Positions 59,913 to 64,000 of a stretch of 64,000 nucleotides of DNA are shown one piece after another (positions within the stretch are counted from its first letter, which is position 1; every line of letters begins with the position of its first letter). The notes under the pieces were generated by a model. That model was not told the DNA's origin. It did no database searches and worked only from the letters and a program-made list of their open reading frames with translations. Position numbers and translations under genes: made by a program. This DNA is from JAXLQL01 sp046331625 (GTDB lineage: Bacteria > Acidobacteriota > Terriglobia > Bryobacterales > Bryobacteraceae). The stretch spans positions 372,001-436,000 of the forward strand of contig JAXLQL010000003.1 in assembly GCA_046331625.1 (NCBI GenBank), read 5' to 3'.

Positions 59913-60985
59913 GGCGAATATGGCGCCGGGTCGATTGCAGGCGTTCGTTTCATGATGGCATCGGCAACAAGGCGAGCAGTGCCGGGCGCGGTCGTGATGC
60001 CCAGGCCTTCATGGCCCGTTGCGAGGCAGACGCCCGGCCACCGTGGATCGAACCCGATGAGTGGCAGTCCATCGGGTGTGGCGGGCCGAAAGCCGGACCA
60101 CGTGCGGATTACATGCAACAGCTCGAGTTTCGGCATGTACTCCACCGCGCGAGTTAGCATGCGCCGCAGCAGCGCGAGATCGATCGCTGGATCGTGGTCG
60201 CCGTAGCGGCGCGAAGAACCCACCAGCACCTGTCCCGTCTTGCGCGGCTGCACGTTGAACGCAACCGATTCCGTGTCACTGCCGTGAGCGCTCTTCAGGT
60301 ATCCGAGTTCTACCAGTTGATGGCGCAGAAAGCCGGGGTATCGATCCGTAATAGCAAGTTGGCCCTTGCGCGGTTTCACCGGAAGACCGGGGAGCAGGCC
60401 CGCCGACTCGACGCCGCAAGCGCAGATCGTAGCGCCGGCTGAAATGCGCGAGCCGTCACTGAGCGCCACGCCGCCGTTCTCGAAACCCGTGACGCCCACG
60501 CCGCTCAGCACGCGCGCCTGGCTCGATTCGAGCAGGTGTGCCGTGGCGCACGGAGCGTAGATCACGATGTCACTCGGAACCCGCAGCGCGCCCGCGAGAC
60601 CGCGACGCAGATTCGGTTCGAGCAACGCGAGGTCGCGCGAATCGAGGACTTCGGTTTCCACGCCGTGCCGGCGATAGTAGTCGAACTTGCGATGCACGGC
60701 CTGCATTTCTTCGTCATCAGCCGCGATCCACAACGTGCCGCAATCGTCGCGCTCGGCCTGTGCGGGCAAGTCAGTCTGCTCCCAAAGCTTGCGCGAGTAG
60801 TTGCTGAGCGCGAACTCGGCTTCCGAATCATCCATCACGACGATGTGGCCCATTCCCGCCGCGGTGGAACCGCTTCCCGGCTCGCGCGGATCCACCACGA
60901 TGACGCTGAGCCCCTCGCGAGCCAATTCCGCCGCGCAAGCAGCGCCCACGATCCCCGCGCCGGCCACCACGGCGTCAGCGGTCAT
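59897..60985 (-). CDS. FAD-dependent amine oxidase-type subunit, D-hydroxyproline dehydrogenase beta-like
   Basis: This 362-residue protein of the DadA/glycine-oxidase family has the FAD motif VVAGAGIVGAACAAELAREG and typical later blocks such as LSNYSRKLWEQ and YMPKLELLHVIRTWSGFRP with LPLIGFDPRWPGVCLATGH near the C-terminus. Beside the 2Fe-2S and alpha-like genes it fits the catalytic beta subunit that oxidises cis-4-hydroxy-D-proline. Its ATG overlaps the epimerase stop (ATGA). Confidence 0.85.
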   Translation of the reverse strand: MTADAVVAGAGIVGAACAAELAREGLSVIVVDPREPGSGSTAAGMGHIVVMDDSEAEFALSNYSRKLWEQTDLPAQAERDDCGTLWIAADDEEMQAVHRKFDYYRRHGVETEVLDSRDLALLEPNLRRGLAGALRVPSDIVIYAPCATAHLLESSQARVLSGVGVTGFENGGVALSDGSRISAGATICACGVESAGLLPGLPVKPRKGQLAITDRYPGFLRHQLVELGYLKSAHGSDTESVAFNVQPRKTGQVLVGSSRRYGDHDPAIDLALLRRMLTRAVEYMPKLELLHVIRTWSGFRPATPDGLPLIGFDPRWPGVCLATGHEGLGITTAPGTARLVADAIMKRTPAIDPAPYSPCRFP

Positions 60986-61899
60986 CGGCGGATGCCCATC
61001 ACGAACGGATCGCGCTCATCGAACACGAGCGTCGACTCGGCATTGACCCAGGCCGAGCCACGAATGGTGGGAATGATGCGCTCGCCATCACGGCGGTACC
61101 AGCCTTCGAAGATGCCTCCGGCGATGCCCTCCTGCCTCCAAACTTCGCCTTCGCGGAGCTTGCCATCGGCGGCGAGACACGCGAGCTTGGCGCTCGTCCC
61201 AGTGCCGCAAGGCGAACGGTCATACGCTTTGCCGGGGCAGAGCACGAAATTGCGGCTGTCGGCGATCGCGGATGGTGAGAATAGCTCGATGTGATCGATG
61301 AGACCGCCGCCCGCGCCCGTGATTCCTTCGCGTTCGAGCTCCTGCCGGATCCGCCAAGTGAACTCGGTGAGCGCTTCTGCGTTGTCCACTGCGAGCCGCT
61401 GCCCGTGATCGCTCACGAGATAGAACCAGTTGCCGCCCCACGCGATGTCACCGCGAACTCCGGCGACCGCCACGTCTTTCGCGTGCCGATAGCTGGGCAC
61501 GTTCTCGATGGCCACCTGCCCCGACTTCTCGACAACCGCCGTGACCGTTCCCACCGGAGTCTCGATGCCGATCGAGCCGGGCTGGATGTGTCCAAGGTAG
61601 GCGAGCGTGGCTACCAGGCCGATGGTTCCGTGCCCGCACATTCCGAGGTAGCCGACGTTGTTGAAGAAGATGACGCCGCACGTGTTGGCCGGATCGTCTG
61701 GCGTGCACAGCAGCGCTCCCACCATCACATCGGATCCACGTGGTTCGTTCACCACAGCCGAGCGGAAGTCGTCATGCTCGGCTTGGAATCGCGCGCGCCG
61801 TTCGGCCATGGAGCCCGACCCGAGGTCTGGGCCGCCTGAGATGACGACGCGCGTGGGTTCGCCGCCGGTGTGGGAGTCGATCACTTGAACGCGTCGCAT
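60982..61899 (-). CDS. 4-hydroxyproline 2-epimerase (proline racemase family)
   Basis: The enzyme interconverts trans-4-hydroxy-L-proline and cis-4-hydroxy-D-proline, feeding the dehydrogenase encoded downstream. The 305-residue protein has VIDSHTGGEPTRVVISGG at the start and both catalytic cysteines in context: NVGYLGMCGHGTIG and SPCGTGTSAKLACLA. The second is Cys as expected for racemases/epimerases (dehydratases have Thr). The first gene of a four-gene overlapping cluster. Its upstream region is the large intergenic repeat. Confidence 0.92.
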   Translation of the reverse strand: MRRVQVIDSHTGGEPTRVVISGGPDLGSGSMAERRARFQAEHDDFRSAVVNEPRGSDVMVGALLCTPDDPANTCGVIFFNNVGYLGMCGHGTIGLVATLAYLGHIQPGSIGIETPVGTVTAVVEKSGQVAIENVPSYRHAKDVAVAGVRGDIAWGGNWFYLVSDHGQRLAVDNAEALTEFTWRIRQELEREGITGAGGGLIDHIELFSPSAIADSRNFVLCPGKAYDRSPCGTGTSAKLACLAADGKLREGEVWRQEGIAGGIFEGWYRRDGERIIPTIRGSAWVNAESTLVFDERDPFVMGIRR

Positions 61900-61916
61900 C
61901 GGCTACCTGCCGGAAA

Positions 61917-62340
61917 TCTCATGTGGGGCAGGCTTTAGCCTGCGCGGGACTTCAGTCCCGCCGGCCAAAGCAACGTAACCCGTGAAGCGAGACTGAAGTC
62001 CCGCGCAAGCCGAAGCCTGACCCGCATCGCCGCAGAGCCGCAATCGCAGCGCGTCATCGCGCAACCGGCGTGTGAACAAGGGGAGCGTTCTACGAGAGCA
62101 TTCGCCCGCATCGGAAGCGGGACTGAAGCGTGTACGGCGGAGCGCCGATCCAGGGGCCTGAAACTCGCCCCCGAGCGGCGGGACTGAAGTCCCGCGCAGG
62201 CTGAAGCCTGCCCCACAGCCGGCCGCCGAGTGCTCCACCAGTGGATGAGTTTCTGGAGAGTTCCGCGCAGTCTGAAGCCTGCCCCACACACCGGGTCCAA
62301 AATCTTCGCGGCCGGCGAAGAAACTGAAGGATAGTCGTGC
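61917..62340. repeat. composite hairpin repeat array, copies 4-7
   Basis: The 467-bp gap 61900-62366 holds no gene. An inverted copy comes first: CAGGCTTTAGCCTG at 61929-61942 and GGGACTTCAGTCCC at 61946-61959. A worn forward copy follows (GAGACTGAAGTCCC from about 61990). The best forward copy is GGGACTGAAGTCCC at 62180-62193 with CAGGCTGAAGCCTG at 62197-62210, preceded by the 78-bp block 62125-62202 shared with copy 1. A partial copy, CAGTCTGAAGCCTG, lies near 62267-62280 and the tail CTTCGC-GGCCG-GCGAAG is at 62304-62320. Confidence 0.85.
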
Positions 62341-62366
62341 ATGGCGAGGATCGGACCTGCGTCTCA

Positions 62367-64000
62367 CTAGCTCGCCAGGACCTCATAACACTGCGGACCC
62401 AAGATCCGTTCGATCTCCGCGCAGAACTCCTTGTCCGGCCGGATCCGCGACTCCACATCCAGAATCACCGCGAAATCCCGCGACTTCTCGAGGCGCAGGC
62501 GCACCTGCGCCTCACCCGGCTTGCGCCCGAACAGCGACGAGAGCTCCGTGACCCGATCTTCTGACTTCTCGTTCAATACCACCTTGATCGAAACCAAGCG
62601 CGGCAATTGAATTCCAGCCACTTCGAGCGGAACCAATTCCTTCACGGAAACCCGCGATGGCGCGTTCTCCTCCGGCATGGCCGTGCCGCGGACCAGCACC
62701 GGCTTGTCCTCCGCCAACTCCTTGCCGAGTTCTTCGAACGCGCGCGGAAACAGCAGGCAATCGGCTTGGCCCACCAAGTCCTCGAGTTGGAACAGCGCCC
62801 ATGGCTTGCCTTCCTTGGTACGCTTCCGTTGGATGCCCGTGATCACTCCGCAAATCGCCACGTCGGTACCGCGTTCCAGTCCTTCCAACGTGGAAGAGTC
62901 ATGCGTTGCGAGATCGATCACCTTCTCTCGAAAGTCTTCGAGCGGATGACCGGTGACGTAGAACCCGATCATCTCCTTCTCGCCGAGCAGCCGCTCTTTC
63001 TTCGTCCAATCCTGCACCTTCGGGAGCGGCACTTCGTGCGACTCCTCGGCCATCATCTCGCCGAACAGCCCCACCTGGCCGCTTTGCTTGTCGCGCCAAG
63101 CCCGCTGCGCGCCTTCCATCGCCGAATCGATCACGGCGAACAGTTGCGCGCGATTGCCCGTGAGCGAATCCATCGCGCCTGCTTTGATGAAGCTCTCCAT
63201 CATGCGGCGGTTCACCGAGCCCGGGTCGACGCGCTCGCAGAAATCGAACATCGTCTTGAACGGACCGCCCTCGTCGCGTGCGGCCACAATGCGCTCCACC
63301 GCGTTCGCGCCCACGTTCTTGATCGCGCCCATGCCGAAGCGGATCGCACCCGAATCCGGCGCAAAGTTGAGCACGCTTTTGTTGACGTCGGGAGGCAGCA
63401 CCTTGATCCCCATGTCTCGGCATTCGTTGATGTACTTCACCACCTTCGCCGTGTTGCCCGTTTCCGACGTCAGCAGCGCCGACAGGAACTCCACCGGATA
63501 GTGCGCCTTCAGATACGCGGTGATGTAGGCAAGATAAGCGTAGGCGGCCGAGTGCGACTTGTTGAAGCCGTACTTGGCGAACTCGGCCATCAGGTCAAAC
63601 ACCTTCTCGGCCTTCTTCTCGTTGATGCTCCGATCACGCGCGCCCTTCAGGAAGCGGATGCGCTGTGCGTCCATCTCTTCCTGCTTCTTCTTGCCCATCG
63701 CGCGTCGCAGGATGTCGGCTTCGCCGAGCGAGTATCCGCCGACGCGGCTCGCGATCTGCATCACCTGCTCCTGATACACGATGACGCCGAACGTTTCCTC
63801 GAGGATCCCCTGCAACTCGGGCAGATCGTAGGTGACCGACTTGCGCCCGTGCTTGCGATCGATATAGTCATCGATCATCTTCATCGGACCCGGGCGATAC
63901 AACGCGTTGAGAGCGATCAGGTCCGTGAGACGATCCGGCACGTAGCGGCGCAAAATGTCCTTCATGCCGCCCGATTCAAACTGGAACACGCCCGACGTGT
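62367..64000 (-). CDS. dnaE: DNA polymerase III alpha subunit, C-terminal part (runs off the window)
   Basis: This is the replicative polymerase's catalytic subunit, cut at the window end: about 544 residues of an expected ~1,150 are present, all from the C-terminal half. Visible are the palm/finger block IALNALYRPGPMKMIDDYI, VYQEQVMQIASRVGGYSL, EADILRRAMGKKKQEEM, KYGFNKSHSAAYAYLAYIT, the tandem helix-hairpin-helix region FGMGAIKNVGANAVERIV, and an OB-fold domain (TDVAICGVITGIQRKRTKEG). The PHP domain and catalytic aspartates must lie beyond position 64000. Confidence 0.97.
   Translation of the reverse strand, partial: TSGVFQFESGGMKDILRRYVPDRLTDLIALNALYRPGPMKMIDDYIDRKHGRKSVTYDLPELQGILEETFGVIVYQEQVMQIASRVGGYSLGEADILRRAMGKKKQEEMDAQRIRFLKGARDRSINEKKAEKVFDLMAEFAKYGFNKSHSAAYAYLAYITAYLKAHYPVEFLSALLTSETGNTAKVVKYINECRDMGIKVLPPDVNKSVLNFAPDSGAIRFGMGAIKNVGANAVERIVAARDEGGPFKTMFDFCERVDPGSVNRRMMESFIKAGAMDSLTGNRAQLFAVIDSAMEGAQRAWRDKQSGQVGLFGEMMAEESHEVPLPKVQDWTKKERLLGEKEMIGFYVTGHPLEDFREKVIDLATHDSSTLEGLERGTDVAICGVITGIQRKRTKEGKPWALFQLEDLVGQADCLLFPRAFEELGKELAEDKPVLVRGTAMPEENAPSRVSVKELVPLEVAGIQLPRLVSIKVVLNEKSEDRVTELSSLFGRKPGEAQVRLRLEKSRDFAVILDVESRIRPDKEFCAEIERILGPQCYEVLAS

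Noticed and set aside
61903..62367. CRISPR-like array in the gap before dnaE
   Set aside because: The repeated units are hairpins in mixed orientation and at irregular spacing, with no equal-length unique spacers and no cas genes.
1..64000. tRNA or rRNA genes, insertion sequences or prophage
   Set aside because: Reading both strands gave no tRNA-like, rRNA-like, transposase, integrase or phage structural signal that could be supported.

Overview
The window looks like chromosomal DNA of a Gram-negative soil bacterium of the Acidobacteriota, most likely near the Bryobacterales (Solibacter/Bryobacter type). This is inferred from gene content: a very large TonB-dependent receptor with an N-terminal carboxypeptidase-regulatory domain, a PEP-CTERM protein, secreted quinoproteins and c-type cytochromes, many secreted hydrolases with Sec or Tat signals, an LPS-export ATPase, high-GC coding sequence, and hairpin-rich intergenic repeats of a kind I associate with Solibacter-like genomes. 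No species can be assigned from the sequence alone. No rRNA, tRNA, CRISPR array, transposase or prophage gene was seen.

Layout. 0.2-3.8 kb: secreted esterase, PEP-CTERM protein and Tat-exported sulfatase. 3.8-6.5 kb: ECF sigma / zinc-finger anti-sigma pair flanked by secreted proteins of unknown role. 6.5-8.2 kb: acetyltransferase and folP. 8.3-11 kb: ammonium transporter divergent from an outer-membrane barrel. 11-13.8 kb: ceramidase-like enzyme and a beta-propeller glycosidase-like protein. 14.1-17.1 kb: CBM9-dihaem cytochrome fusion followed by a soluble quinoprotein. 17.3-19.3 kb: small TolC-like repeat protein and a GT-C type membrane protein. 19.6-25.1 kb (minus): ABC ATPase, FtsX-type permease, LolA-like protein and outer-membrane barrel, with about eleven single-base frameshifts packed into 1 kb. 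25.1-27.0 kb: HyuA-like hydantoinase. 27.1-31.3 kb (minus): thrC, a Gfo/Idh/MocA oxidoreductase, thrB and a U32-like protein. 31.3-32.0 kb: remnant of a RES/Xre toxin-antitoxin pair directly upstream of thrC. 32.1-36.1 kb: TonB receptor divergent from a zinc alcohol dehydrogenase. 36.1-38.0 kb (minus): aguA-aguB, putrescine synthesis from agmatine. 38.0-45.2 kb (plus): M14 peptidase, two 2-hydroxyacid dehydrogenases, a leftover C-terminal gene fragment, and a Ca2+-type P-ATPase. 45.2-48.4 kb: cytochrome-fused quinoprotein and an orphan protein. 48.4-57.5 kb (minus): NAD(P)H/ferredoxin-type flavoprotein, 2-oxoacid:ferredoxin oxidoreductase alpha and beta, lptB, NHL protein and a secreted glycosidase-like protein. 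57.5-61.9 kb (minus): creatininase-family protein and a four-gene hydroxyproline catabolic cluster. 62.4-64.0 kb (minus): 3' part of dnaE.

Many neighbours overlap by the 4-base ATGA arrangement, which supports the start codons chosen and suggests translational coupling. The genes describe an aerobic heterotroph that degrades polymers and peptides outside the cytoplasm, oxidises alcohols in the periplasm with quinoproteins carrying the lanthanide-type aspartate, recycles hydroxyproline, and uses ferredoxin-linked 2-oxoacid oxidation. The most unusual non-coding feature is a composite dispersed repeat made of consecutive short hairpins (GGGAC-TGAA-GTCCC, CAGGC-TGAA-GCCTG, GCGGC-GGA-GCCGC) with a separate CTTCGC-GGCCG-GCGAAG tail. 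It occupies five intergenic gaps, and one copy appears to have split a formerly overlapping gene pair with duplication of about 40 bp.
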